From Methanospirillum purgamenti (GTDB lineage Archaea; Halobacteriota; Methanomicrobia; Methanomicrobiales; Methanospirillaceae): a DNA stretch of 64,000 nt. The stretch lies in assembly GCF_018502485.1 (NCBI RefSeq), contig NZ_CP075546.1. The stretch is one strand, 5' to 3'. The notes beneath the pieces were generated by a model. The model saw only the letters and a program-made list of their open reading frames with translations. It was not told the origin of the DNA and ran no database searches. Shown here piece after piece: positions 26,710 to 34,460 of the stretch (positions are counted from its first letter, which is position 1; every line of letters begins with the position of its first letter). The translations under genes were made by a program, and so were the position numbers.

Positions 26710-27980
26710 ATAATACCATCCTGGATATTAACTCCCTCTGTGCTGGATATGAACAAGAGGATATTCTCAAAGAAATATCATTGAAAATTGACGAACAGAG
26801 TTTTATTGGTATTATTGGCCCAAACGGTTCAGGGAAAAGTACCTTTATGCAGGTGATAGCCCGTTCCCTTTCATTCCGAAATGGAGAAGTGGTATTATTG
26901 GGAAATTCCCTTGAGTCCTATTCATTCCGTGATTTTGGAAAACATGTGGGGTATGTGCCCCAGGAGTGTGAGATAAAATTCAGATACCCGGTATATGAGG
27001 TTGTTATGATGGGAAGAAATCCACATATAGACCGGTTTCAATCTCCATCACAAGAAGATCATGATGCAGTGAGAAGAGCACTTTTAGTTACAGGCACCGA
27101 TTCTTTAGCAGACCGACCAGTTACAGAACTTTCCGGAGGTGAACGACAACGGGTCATGATCGCCCGAGTTCTGGCCCAGGATCCAATTCTTCTGCTCCTT
27201 GATGAACCCTTCGCCCATATTGACATTCATCACCAGTATGAACTCATCAGGATTATTCGTGAGACTTCACGAGATAAAAGAGCCGTAATTGGGATTTTTC
27301 ACGATATTAACCTGGCTGCTGCATACTGTGATCAGATTGTGCTAATGTATGAGGGCAGGGTACGGGCATACGGAAAACCTGAGGAAGTTCTGACCACCGA
27401 ACTCATACACGAGGTATTCAAGATACAACCGGTTATCGATATCAACCCTGCAACCGGGACACCCTATATGTATGTCGAGGAAGAGTGGAAAAAATCAGAT
27501 ATTCATAAACCCAGGATTCACCTGATTTCCGGTGGGGGGACAGGATCGTACCTTATCTCACTTTTGAGCAGATCCGGATATCCACTCAGTTGTGGAGTAT
27601 TGGGTGAAAATGATTCAGACTGCCTGATGGCAAGAAAATATGATATTCCAACTCTTGCAGAACCACCATTTTCCCGTATTTCCCTCGAAATGGAAGAAAA
27701 ACTGACCAAACTGATTCAAAAAGCCGATTTTGTCATAGTTACTTCTATGCCGGTTGGGTGGGGAAATTATCCGAATATCAGGATTCTTGAACAGATTGAT
27801 CCAAAAAAGATAATCTGTATTCTTCCTTCTTCAGGACCATATCTTCCGGATTTTACAGGGGGAGTTGCGACAGATACCATAAAAAGACTCTTGTCATCAG
27901 GTGCCCAGATGGTATCAGGCCCGGGTGAACTTCTGAAGATCATCCAATCAAAAGATTACTCCAACGATACAATGCAATAA
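26706..27980 (+). CDS. btuD: BtuD-type ABC ATPase with extra C-terminal domain
   Basis: 424 residues, against about 250 for ordinary BtuD. The ABC part has Walker A 'GPNGSGKSTFMQV', signature 'LSGGERQRVMIARVL', Walker B 'LLLLDEPFAHID' and 'GIFHDINLAAAYCDQ'. From about residue 270 a second Rossmann-like domain begins 'RIHLISGGGTGSYLISLLSR' and continues with 'CGVLGENDSDCLMARKYDIP', 'ADFVIVTSMPVGWGNYPNIR' and 'LLSSGAQMVSGPGELLKII'. The Gly-rich loop suggests a nucleotide or corrinoid-related ligand. Its role is unknown, and it could sense or modify the imported corrinoid. The ATGA overlap fixes the start. Confidence 0.9.
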   Translation: MNNTILDINSLCAGYEQEDILKEISLKIDEQSFIGIIGPNGSGKSTFMQVIARSLSFRNGEVVLLGNSLESYSFRDFGKHVGYVPQECEIKFRYPVYEVVMMGRNPHIDRFQSPSQEDHDAVRRALLVTGTDSLADRPVTELSGGERQRVMIARVLAQDPILLLLDEPFAHIDIHHQYELIRIIRETSRDKRAVIGIFHDINLAAAYCDQIVLMYEGRVRAYGKPEEVLTTELIHEVFKIQPVIDINPATGTPYMYVEEEWKKSDIHKPRIHLISGGGTGSYLISLLSRSGYPLSCGVLGENDSDCLMARKYDIPTLAEPPFSRISLEMEEKLTKLIQKADFVIVTSMPVGWGNYPNIRILEQIDPKKIICILPSSGPYLPDFTGGVATDTIKRLLSSGAQMVSGPGELLKIIQSKDYSNDTMQ

Positions 27981-28012
27981 TGGTGCACCATTATACCTGA
28001 GAGTTTTTCACC

Positions 28013-28324
28013 ATGAAAACGACACCAGACATTACTCTTCAACAAGCCGCAAAATTACTTGGATTTTCTGATAAAGCCAGCATGATAGAGATCAGGAAAA
28101 GATACCATGAATTAGTCAGGGAATGGCACCCGGATGTATCTGCACATGAACCTGACCAATCCCATGAGATGATGATCCGGTATAAAGAGGCATATAAAAT
28201 TCTTGTCGATTACTGTATGAATTACCAGGTTACCTTTCCAGATGAAGGAGATAAAAAACGACATATCTCCCGATCAATGGATTACTGGCAGGAGCATTTT
28301 GGTGATGATCCGATTTGGGGATAA
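28013..28324 (+). CDS. J-domain (DnaJ-like) protein
   Basis: 103 residues. Residues 10-70 are a J domain: helix I 'LQQAAKLLGFSDKASMIEIR', helix II 'KRYHELVREW', the invariant 'HPD' at about residues 43-45, and helix III 'MMIRYKEAYKILVDYCM'. There is no Gly/Phe or zinc-finger region, so it is a J-only protein that would recruit Hsp70 to a special client. No dnaK is nearby. It follows btuD by 32 bases and may be co-transcribed. Confidence 0.87.
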   Translation: MKTTPDITLQQAAKLLGFSDKASMIEIRKRYHELVREWHPDVSAHEPDQSHEMMIRYKEAYKILVDYCMNYQVTFPDEGDKKRHISRSMDYWQEHFGDDPIWG

Positions 28325-28346
28325 CCGACTCTTGCAAGGAATATTT

Positions 28347-28949
28347 TCAGACTATGTCTCCTTTATGAAATGTCAGAATACAAAATCCGAGTCTGCAATC
28401 GACTGATACGAGATCAAATCCGGTCCCGGTGATCATGCGAATCACCTCATCATGATTATAAAACCAGGCCTGAGAGAGAAACCTTCCCTTATCCGGATGG
28501 ATAAGATATCGCTCTGCAATAATCCCTCCTTTTTCAATAAATGCAACAAGAAGCGTCCCTTCATGCATGAGAATCCGATGAACCTCACGAAAGGTTTCTT
28601 CAGGTTTTTTCAGAAAACAGAGAACGGTAATCATAACGACCATCCGGAAGATTGAAGATTGAACAGGAACTGCTTCTCCCACAGCACGAATAACCTCAAT
28701 TCCTCTATCTTTCGCCATTACACCAAGTGCCCAGGACGGTTCAATACCAAACCGGATACCCAGCGGCTCTGCAAACCGTCCACTGCCAACCCCGATTTCA
28801 AGAGCAGGAGAAGGGATATCTCCGATGGCCTGCCTGATCCGTCTTAATTCATCCAGATAGATCTCGCGGTTATAAGAGAACCACTGATCATACTCCTCAG
28901 CATACTCTTCAAAAACGGTGAGAGGCATGAAATCAGGATTTATTTCCAT
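28347..28949 (-). CDS. SAM-dependent methyltransferase
   Basis: 200 residues of the Methyltransf_11 type. Motif I is 'PALEIGVGSGRFAEPLGIR', followed by 'IEVIRAVGEAVPVQSSIFRM' and 'VVMITVLCFLKKPEETFREV', where the motif II and post II segments lie, and 'EGTLLVAFIEKGG'. It starts 17 bases inside the upstream 107-residue protein gene and so forms an operon with it and the class V aminotransferase gene. The substrate is unknown. Confidence 0.85.
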   Translation of the reverse strand: MEINPDFMPLTVFEEYAEEYDQWFSYNREIYLDELRRIRQAIGDIPSPALEIGVGSGRFAEPLGIRFGIEPSWALGVMAKDRGIEVIRAVGEAVPVQSSIFRMVVMITVLCFLKKPEETFREVHRILMHEGTLLVAFIEKGGIIAERYLIHPDKGRFLSQAWFYNHDEVIRMITGTGFDLVSVDCRLGFCILTFHKGDIV

Positions 28950-29256
28950 GCAACCTGGTTTTCACACGCTCCATAAGAGCAGCATCACGACGGTTTAATG
29001 TGGTGTAGTCAGGTTTGCCATTCTGGTAACAGTACAGTATTGAATAGAGAAAATCAGAGGTGAACTCCATCACTTCTTTTTTAAATCGCACTTCAAAACT
29101 TGATTCGTTCAGAAAACCCTTGATCGAAAAACAATCAGTCTTTTCAAATTTATAAAAGCCCTCTCCTAGACCCGGGAGTATCTCGAGACTTCCGTAGTGT
29201 TTTAAAAAATCGAGAAATACAGGAGTGACTTCTGTGTCTAGAATAAATTCTTTCAT
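28933..29256 (-). CDS. Uncharacterised protein between desulfurase and methyltransferase
   Basis: 107 residues from ATG 29256, beginning 'MKEFILDTEVTPVFLDFLKH'. Starts at 29316 or 29307 would extend it by up to 20 residues inside the upstream gene, but that extension reads like out-of-frame sequence. The protein has 'LPGLGEGFYKFEKTDCFSIK', 'FLNESSFEVRFKKEVMEFTS' and a helical end. I recognise no family. It lies 31 bases after the aminotransferase and overlaps the methyltransferase gene, which suggests a shared pathway. Confidence 0.65.
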   Translation of the reverse strand: MKEFILDTEVTPVFLDFLKHYGSLEILPGLGEGFYKFEKTDCFSIKGFLNESSFEVRFKKEVMEFTSDFLYSILYCYQNGKPDYTTLNRRDAALMERVKTRLHGNKS

Positions 29257-29287
29257 AAACGAACCGTCAGCACAATATTTATGGCGA

Positions 29288-30451
29288 TTAGATCTGAGAA
29301 TCCGCATGGTGGCCAATCTCCTTTATAGCATCTGCTGCTATCTGGCATTCTTCATCAGTCGTAAACCATGAAGGACTGATTCGTACACATCCTGCTCCAT
29401 CATCAATTGTCTTATGCAGCAATGGAGCACAATGAAGACCGGTTCTGACAACGATATTGTCCTTTCTGGCAAGGATAAAACCCACATCATCATTATCCAA
29501 TCCGGTGATGTTGCAAGCAATAATCGGAAGATCAGGCTCAGGATTATTGATGGTAATCCCTGGTTCTGATGAGAGTTCTTTCATGAAAAACTCAATTTGA
29601 CGATCTGATCTCCTCCGAAGTGCATCCATCCCGATTGACGTGAGGAACGAGATACCTGCAATCAGGGACGCAACACCCGGATAGTTGTGAGTTCCTATCT
29701 CATATCGCTCAGGCAGATCGATCGGTTGATCAAGAGATCCGGAATCGGTACCGGTCCCTCCCATCCGGACCGGTAGAACAGGATCGGGATTTCGGATGCA
29801 AAAACCACCAGTACCCGGCATTCCATAGAGACCTTTATGCCCGGTAAACACAAAGGCATCCAATTCCAGGGAGGAGAGGTTCAGGGGAATATGTCCGGCG
29901 GTTTGTGATCCGTCAACGATATAGAAAATTTCTTTATCCTGCAGATACTCCCCAACGGCACGGATGTCCTGAACTGATCCAAGGACATTGCTCCCATGAT
30001 TCATTACCACCAGACGGGTTTTATCAGTCACCGCTTCCATGATGGATTCAGGGTTTACCTGTGTATTGGAAAAGGGGATATGATCCAGTTCTATCGCACC
30101 GGTTATTTCCAGATGATGAAGGGGCCTTAGCACCGAATTATGCTCAAGAGTGGTCGTTATTACATGGAATTTTTTGGTTTGTGATGCAGCAAATCCATGA
30201 ATGAGAGTATTTAAGGCATCGGTTGCATTCGACGAGAAGACGATTTTATCCGAGGAATCTTCTCCAAAGAAATGTGCTACCGTTTCCCGTCCTTCGGTAA
30301 GATAATCTCTTTGGGCTTTGCCGGTTCCTCTTCCACCCCCACCAAAGGGTAGTTCCAATGATTCCTGAACGGCTTGAATTACTTCCGGCGGTTTTGGCCA
30401 GCTGGTTGCAGCGTTATTCAGATAGATAAGGGGGTTTTCTTGTTTCAACAT
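29288..30451 (-). CDS. Class V aminotransferase / cysteine-desulfurase family protein
   Basis: 387 residues, PLP-dependent fold type I. The N-terminus 'YLNNAATSWPKPPEVIQAV' is typical of the cysteine-desulfurase-like family. 'SSNATDALNTLIHG' and 'TTLEHNSVLRPLHHLE' hold the cofactor His, 'FYIVDGSQTAGHIPL' the pyridine-binding Asp, and 'FTGHKGLYGMPGTGGF' the Schiff-base Lys at about residue 206. Near the C-terminus 'VRTGLHCAPLLH' carries the candidate sulfur-accepting Cys. It probably mobilises sulfur or selenium from cysteine or selenocysteine. It is the first gene of a three-gene operon. Confidence 0.88.
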   Translation of the reverse strand: MLKQENPLIYLNNAATSWPKPPEVIQAVQESLELPFGGGGRGTGKAQRDYLTEGRETVAHFFGEDSSDKIVFSSNATDALNTLIHGFAASQTKKFHVITTTLEHNSVLRPLHHLEITGAIELDHIPFSNTQVNPESIMEAVTDKTRLVVMNHGSNVLGSVQDIRAVGEYLQDKEIFYIVDGSQTAGHIPLNLSSLELDAFVFTGHKGLYGMPGTGGFCIRNPDPVLPVRMGGTGTDSGSLDQPIDLPERYEIGTHNYPGVASLIAGISFLTSIGMDALRRRSDRQIEFFMKELSSEPGITINNPEPDLPIIACNITGLDNDDVGFILARKDNIVVRTGLHCAPLLHKTIDDGAGCVRISPSWFTTDEECQIAADAIKEIGHHADSQI

Positions 30452-30741
30452 TACATACTGAGCGAGAAGGTCGCAAAAAGGTTTTGCAAAGTGAAAATTT
30501 CAAATCAATGTCACAATTGAGATAATCACCTCAATATGAATTTTTGATCGGGTGGTTTTTTCATAGGGTTACTGTTCGTTACAAACGAATAGATATCTGA
30601 AAAAAATGTAATCATAAATGTTCTTAATGGTGTCACAGCCCCATCTGAATAATCAGTTACTTCAATTTAAGATGACAGTATTAGGGCTAAAAAATAATAA
30701 TTCGCCTTATTGGATTATGTAAAACTCGAAACAACCGTTGG

Positions 30742-30942
30742 TTAACTCAACTTCCTAAGAATCAACTCCTGTTTCATCGTACTCACCGATTCGATGTATA
30801 CGTTCTCAACGACCTGAGAATTTCCCAGAACATCCATGAGAGTAACAGAGTTGTCTTTTTTTATTGCACCAACAATATTCCGGGTTATCTTCTCCTGCTC
30901 TTCAGAATCTGCGTTTTTTACATATACGGTGAAATCGCACAT
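30742..30942 (-). CDS. CooT-like nickel-binding family small protein
   Basis: 66 residues starting at an ATG with GGAGGGCC just upstream; this site decides the start against an in-frame ATG at 31059. It begins 'MCDFTVYVKN', with Cys2 directly after Met as in CooT, whose Cys2 is the nickel ligand. It continues 'VTLMDVLGNSQVVENVYIES', the small beta-barrel pattern of that family. CooT proteins take part in nickel delivery to CODH. Here the gene is divergent from a MarR-methyltransferase regulator over a shared operator region and sits at the edge of a metal-uptake cluster. The metal is inferred. Confidence 0.72.
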   Translation of the reverse strand: MCDFTVYVKNADSEEQEKITRNIVGAIKKDNSVTLMDVLGNSQVVENVYIESVSTMKQELILRKLS

Positions 30943-31048
30943 ATGGCCCTCCTGTTTTCTATCATATGGATTTTGTAATATTCCAATGTTTTCATGACAT
31001 TTTTTAGAGAATGCAGTGAGATGTTCATGAGATGACTCTTCGCACTTT

Positions 31049-31066
31049 ATTACGGTCATCCGTAAT
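31049..31066. promoter_or_regulatory. Operator dyad 1 of the MarR-methyltransferase promoter
   Basis: ATTACGG-TCAT-CCGTAAT is a perfect 7-bp inverted repeat with a 4-base centre. It lies between the divergent CooT-like and MarR-methyltransferase genes. A near copy follows with its centre 27 bases downstream. Size and symmetry fit a winged-helix dimer such as MarR. Confidence 0.65.
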
Positions 31067-31075
31067 ATTTATTAT

Positions 31076-31093
31076 ATTACGGATATCCTAATT
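31076..31093. promoter_or_regulatory. Operator dyad 2 of the MarR-methyltransferase promoter
   Basis: ATTACGG-ATAT-CCTAATT is a near-perfect second copy of the upstream dyad; the right half has lost one G. It ends two bases before the ATG at 31096, so a bound repressor would block transcription or initiation of its own gene. Two tandem copies make chance unlikely. Confidence 0.6.
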
Positions 31094-31095
31094 AT

Positions 31096-32337
31096 ATGCA
31101 GATGGATCCCACATCCAGATTACGGCTCTCCCTTGGATTTGTTTCAACGATAGTAAGTATGATCTTTGGAACAAATAAAGGAAGAAAAAACCTTCTCAGT
31201 CCGGGAGCCATTGAGATACTCTACACATCCTATTTTTCCAGGATATGTATGGGAGATATTGCCGGGATGCTCGAAATTTCTCCAAGCTCTGCAACAGATC
31301 TGGTCAATTATCTTGAACGTGAGGGGTATGTCAAAAGGGCTCCTGATTTAGAGAACAGACGGAGTATTCAGGTGATACCTACTGAGAAAGGTGAGGAATG
31401 GGTCCTTTCTACTGAAGAAAAGATCTATGGATTTCTCGAATCCGGTCTTTCCAGGTTAACACCCGATGAACAAAAACAGTTTGCTGACCTCTGTGCACGG
31501 TTTTCAGGCGTACATGACACTGCCAGTTTTACTTCGTCGATGAGATCATTCCGGGAAACGGGAACCCAGAACCGTATCCCGCTCATACAAAGGCGAAATG
31601 GCAGACTGCTCAGGTTAGAAGAAGTTGTTGATACACGATATGCACATCACCGTGAAACAGACATAAAAGAGGAACACATGACAGTAAAACCCAGAATACC
31701 AGAAACATCAGACGGAATTCAGGATGAAATAACCGTAGAGCAGTATGACCATATGCAAAGAGGGCTTCGGGATGACGGCCACCTCCCGGTTGAGGAACTT
31801 GTCCGGACAACAAAACCAGGAGATAATGCCCTTGAAATTGGTCCGGGGCCTGGATACTTCGGTCTTGAATGGCTCAAGCATACCACAAGAACCCTCCTGA
31901 CCGGCCTGGAGATAAGCTCAGCAATGATTCGTCTGGCAGAGAAGAACAGCCATGAATATAATCTTTCGGAACGTGTCATCTATAAGGAAGGAAATGCTCT
32001 TTCCATGCCATTCCCTCAAAAAACATTTGATTTCGCTTTCTCAAATGGATCACTTCATGAATGGGAAGATCCGGAGAAAGTTTTTTCGGAGATATTCCGG
32101 GTTTTAAAGCCAGGCGGTACATTCAGTGTAAGTGATCTCCGAAGGGATCTGTCACCGGAGATCTATCAATTCATGCTGGGCAGTTGTCAGGGTCCGGAGA
32201 TCAAAAAAGGGTTTCAGACATCTGTTCAGGCAGCGTATACAAAAGAGGAATTAGAGAATCTCTTACAGGATATCAGTTTCACCCAGGTACAGGTTATTGC
32301 TCACCCGTATGGACTGGTTGTTATTGGTGAGAAATAA
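31096..32337 (+). CDS. MarR regulator fused to a SAM methyltransferase
   Basis: 413 residues. Residues 1-150 are a MarR winged-helix domain: 'LSPGAIEILYTSYFSRICMG', 'DIAGMLEISPSSATDLVNYL', and the wing 'RAPDLENRRSIQVIPTEKG'. A linker of about 50 residues leads to a class I methyltransferase (about 215-413) with motif I 'ALEIGPGPGYFGLEW', 'ISSAMIRLAEKN', 'FDFAFSNGSLHEWEDPEKVF' and 'RVLKPGGTFSVSDLRRD'. A fused enzyme may let the regulator sense or modify the same ligand. Two dyads directly before the start suggest autoregulation, and they may also control the divergent CooT-like gene. Confidence 0.9.
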   Translation: MQMDPTSRLRLSLGFVSTIVSMIFGTNKGRKNLLSPGAIEILYTSYFSRICMGDIAGMLEISPSSATDLVNYLEREGYVKRAPDLENRRSIQVIPTEKGEEWVLSTEEKIYGFLESGLSRLTPDEQKQFADLCARFSGVHDTASFTSSMRSFRETGTQNRIPLIQRRNGRLLRLEEVVDTRYAHHRETDIKEEHMTVKPRIPETSDGIQDEITVEQYDHMQRGLRDDGHLPVEELVRTTKPGDNALEIGPGPGYFGLEWLKHTTRTLLTGLEISSAMIRLAEKNSHEYNLSERVIYKEGNALSMPFPQKTFDFAFSNGSLHEWEDPEKVFSEIFRVLKPGGTFSVSDLRRDLSPEIYQFMLGSCQGPEIKKGFQTSVQAAYTKEELENLLQDISFTQVQVIAHPYGLVVIGEK

Positions 32338-32365
32338 CCCACATTAAAAAAGAAGAAATAGAATA

Positions 32366-33007
32366 TTATTCACTCTTTTCCCCGGTCTGTGCTAGAAAAC
32401 AGGGCATACAGACCACTTTTCCGTCATGAGTCCGGGTTTTTGCATCAGCAACCATTTCACCACAACATTCACAGGGTATTGACTTGAATATCCGGGCTTT
32501 TTTCGGAGGTTCCATATCTATAAATGTAATTTTTATAATTTTTTCTTCCGGAGCATGAAGGATTGCATCTGATGCCTGATCTGATAATGTTTGAAACTGT
32601 TTCATCTCCTCTTCAGTAGCCTGCCCTGAAAAGACCTTTGGTCGTAATGCATCCATCTCTTTTCTTGGTAACACATCATCAAGATTTGTAACAACACGTA
32701 CCGCTTTGTCACTTCTTCGACAGTAAAATGTGAATGCATGTTTTCCATAATCATGAATAATAAGATTCCCTTTCCCAGCCGTACATCCGGTGACCATCTG
32801 AATAGCATCCACACCACAGGCATCAGTCTCTGCAATAGCAACTAACTCTTCATCTTTTGGGCGTTCAACCCCGAGTGCCTTCATGGCAGCAATGGCAACA
32901 CGATACCCGGATGAAAGCCCTCCACATGAATGTCCATGAAACCTGACTGCTTCTTCGTAGGTAATGAACTCTCCTTTTGGTTCCTGTACTGATTGAGGTG
33001 AACACAT
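32366..33007 (-). CDS. FmdE-family protein with C-terminal zinc finger
   Basis: 213 residues. The FmdE domain begins at about residue 15, with 'VRFHGHSCGGLSSGYRVAIA' (His24, His26, Cys28), 'ETDACGVDAIQMVTGCTAGK' and 'HDYGKHAFTFYCR'. The C-terminus holds a treble-clef-type finger 'CECCGEMVADAKT' and 'VVCMPC'. This is the core-plus-finger form described structurally for PF02663. The family is named for its linkage to molybdenum formylmethanofuran dehydrogenase, but its function is unsettled; the His/Cys motif binds metal. The gene is cytosolic and convergent with the MarR-methyltransferase gene. Confidence 0.9.
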   Translation of the reverse strand: MCSPQSVQEPKGEFITYEEAVRFHGHSCGGLSSGYRVAIAAMKALGVERPKDEELVAIAETDACGVDAIQMVTGCTAGKGNLIIHDYGKHAFTFYCRRSDKAVRVVTNLDDVLPRKEMDALRPKVFSGQATEEEMKQFQTLSDQASDAILHAPEEKIIKITFIDMEPPKKARIFKSIPCECCGEMVADAKTRTHDGKVVCMPCFLAQTGEKSE

Positions 33008-33030
33008 ACACTTACGTTATCCTGAAGGAT

Positions 33031-33040
33031 TCTTATATGC
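33031..33040 (-). promoter_or_regulatory. TATA box of the FmdE-family gene
   Basis: On the minus strand the bases read GCATATAAGA, an archaeal TATA box about 27 bases before the ATG at 33007. This places transcription initiation close to the start codon, so the mRNA should be leaderless or nearly so. Confidence 0.5.
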
Positions 33041-33160
33041 ATCGAAATACTGTTCATGAGTATGATATGAATCATTATTTATTCAGATTTTTACAACAAT
33101 AATCAAAAAATTATCAATATTGTCATCACAAGTGTAACAAAATAATTAATCATTTTCAAA

Positions 33161-33190
33161 AGTTATAAATTTTACAGCAATAGTATAACT
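33161..33190 (+). promoter_or_regulatory. Promoter with long-spaced inverted repeat before the secreted FmdE gene
   Basis: AGTTATA and TATAACT are exact inverted repeats separated by 16 bases. The left arm is part of a TATA-like AGTTATAAATT and the right arm lies where transcription should begin. The arrangement would let a dimer or tetramer repressor cover the promoter. The leader to the ATG at 33312 would be about 120 bases. AT-rich repeats can arise by chance. The rest of the 33008-33311 gap shows no gene. Confidence 0.35.
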
Positions 33191-33311
33191 AAATGGGATG
33201 TGTTTTTCAAGAATATTGCGACATAACATGTATGTTTCATTCATGATGCAATCTTGGAAAAACATCTAAACGGCATTAAAAGACAATCATTCCGGATGAA
33301 TGAGGAATCGC

Positions 33312-34406
33312 ATGAAACGAATGTATACCTTCCTACTGGCATTTTGCTGCCTATTACTTCCTATTTCAGCTCTTGCTGAAGATGATCTTATGTATGATCT
33401 CGGGTCGCGGGCTGCAGAAGTAGGAATGGATCTTCTAAATTTTGAGCCAGGAGCAGACAACATCCTGGGTCTTACCAATGCAGGTCATGCAATGGTAAAG
33501 GGAAAAACCACTGAACATGCACTTACGGGGATAACCGATGTTTCCAGGCTATCCAATGGTAACAATAATCTCTTCCAGGTAAACAGACCAAACTGGAAAC
33601 CACTCTGGTTCTATTTCTTTAACAAGGATTCAGGGATGGCTGCATATATGGAGCCGGATGCTGCTTTTTACTCCATGAGTACCGAAGACCGCAAATCTCT
33701 TGCTGCTGATAAGGCCTTCTCACAGATTTCACTCATGCAGGTGGATCTAGATAAGATGCTTGCTAATCCGAATGAAGGAAATACGACATTTAACAAGAAA
33801 AAATTCAGCGGAAATGAATTTTCCCTTATCGGTATTTCCAATGTCTGGGCTGCTGGAGCAGGATATGACTTTATGAACGCAGCTGCATTTCATGACCACC
33901 TCTGCCCTGGTGTTACCAGCGGATATATGATCATAAAATATGTTGAAAAGGTCATGCCAATTACAAATCAGTCTGCGGAGACCTATATTGATATTGGATG
34001 TCCGAACTGGTGTAAGGAAGATGCATACCAAATGATCTGGGACAGTACTCCAGGTAAAAACAGTATGTATGTCATGGCTTTAAGTCCTGAAGATGAGGCA
34101 GCAGTAAAAGCAAAGTATGGCATTCGTCCTGCAGGAATTATTGTCAAATGGAATAGTGTTTCATTAAAAGGTAAGGGTATTGCCCTCGGATTTGATTTTG
34201 ATACAATCAGTCAAGAATTGGGGGTTGCGAACTGGACCGGACCTGCATGGGCTCCAAAACTGGTTCAGGATATTGGCATGATGGATTATGTCGACAAACC
34301 TGAAAGTGCCATAAAAACCCTCAAAGAATTTGAGGTTGATGAAAAACTTTTAACTGAATTAAAGACAGCGGGAAACAACCCGTACAAAGTTCTGGGAATG
34401 ATTTGA
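33312..34406 (+). CDS. Secreted FmdE-family protein
   Basis: 364 residues from ATG 33312, which has TGAGGA eight bases upstream. A signal peptide spans residues 1-20 ('MYTFLLAFCCLLLPISALAE'). The FmdE motif 'FHDHLCPGVTSGYMIIKYVE' lies at about 193-212 (His194, His196, Cys198), followed by 'IDIGCPNWCKEDAYQMIWDS' and 'IALGFDFDTI'. The preceding 170 residues are a separate, possibly repeated, FmdE-like half without the His/Cys set. There is no zinc finger. Placed directly before a binding-protein/BtuCD-type importer, it may capture or process a metal or metal chelate outside the cell. It is the first gene of the importer operon. Confidence 0.85.
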   Translation: MKRMYTFLLAFCCLLLPISALAEDDLMYDLGSRAAEVGMDLLNFEPGADNILGLTNAGHAMVKGKTTEHALTGITDVSRLSNGNNNLFQVNRPNWKPLWFYFFNKDSGMAAYMEPDAAFYSMSTEDRKSLAADKAFSQISLMQVDLDKMLANPNEGNTTFNKKKFSGNEFSLIGISNVWAAGAGYDFMNAAAFHDHLCPGVTSGYMIIKYVEKVMPITNQSAETYIDIGCPNWCKEDAYQMIWDSTPGKNSMYVMALSPEDEAAVKAKYGIRPAGIIVKWNSVSLKGKGIALGFDFDTISQELGVANWTGPAWAPKLVQDIGMMDYVDKPESAIKTLKEFEVDEKLLTELKTAGNNPYKVLGMI

Positions 34407-34460
34407 GAATACTGGAGTTAGGGAAAATATTACCTATAATTTTTTTATGTGAGTGAAAAC

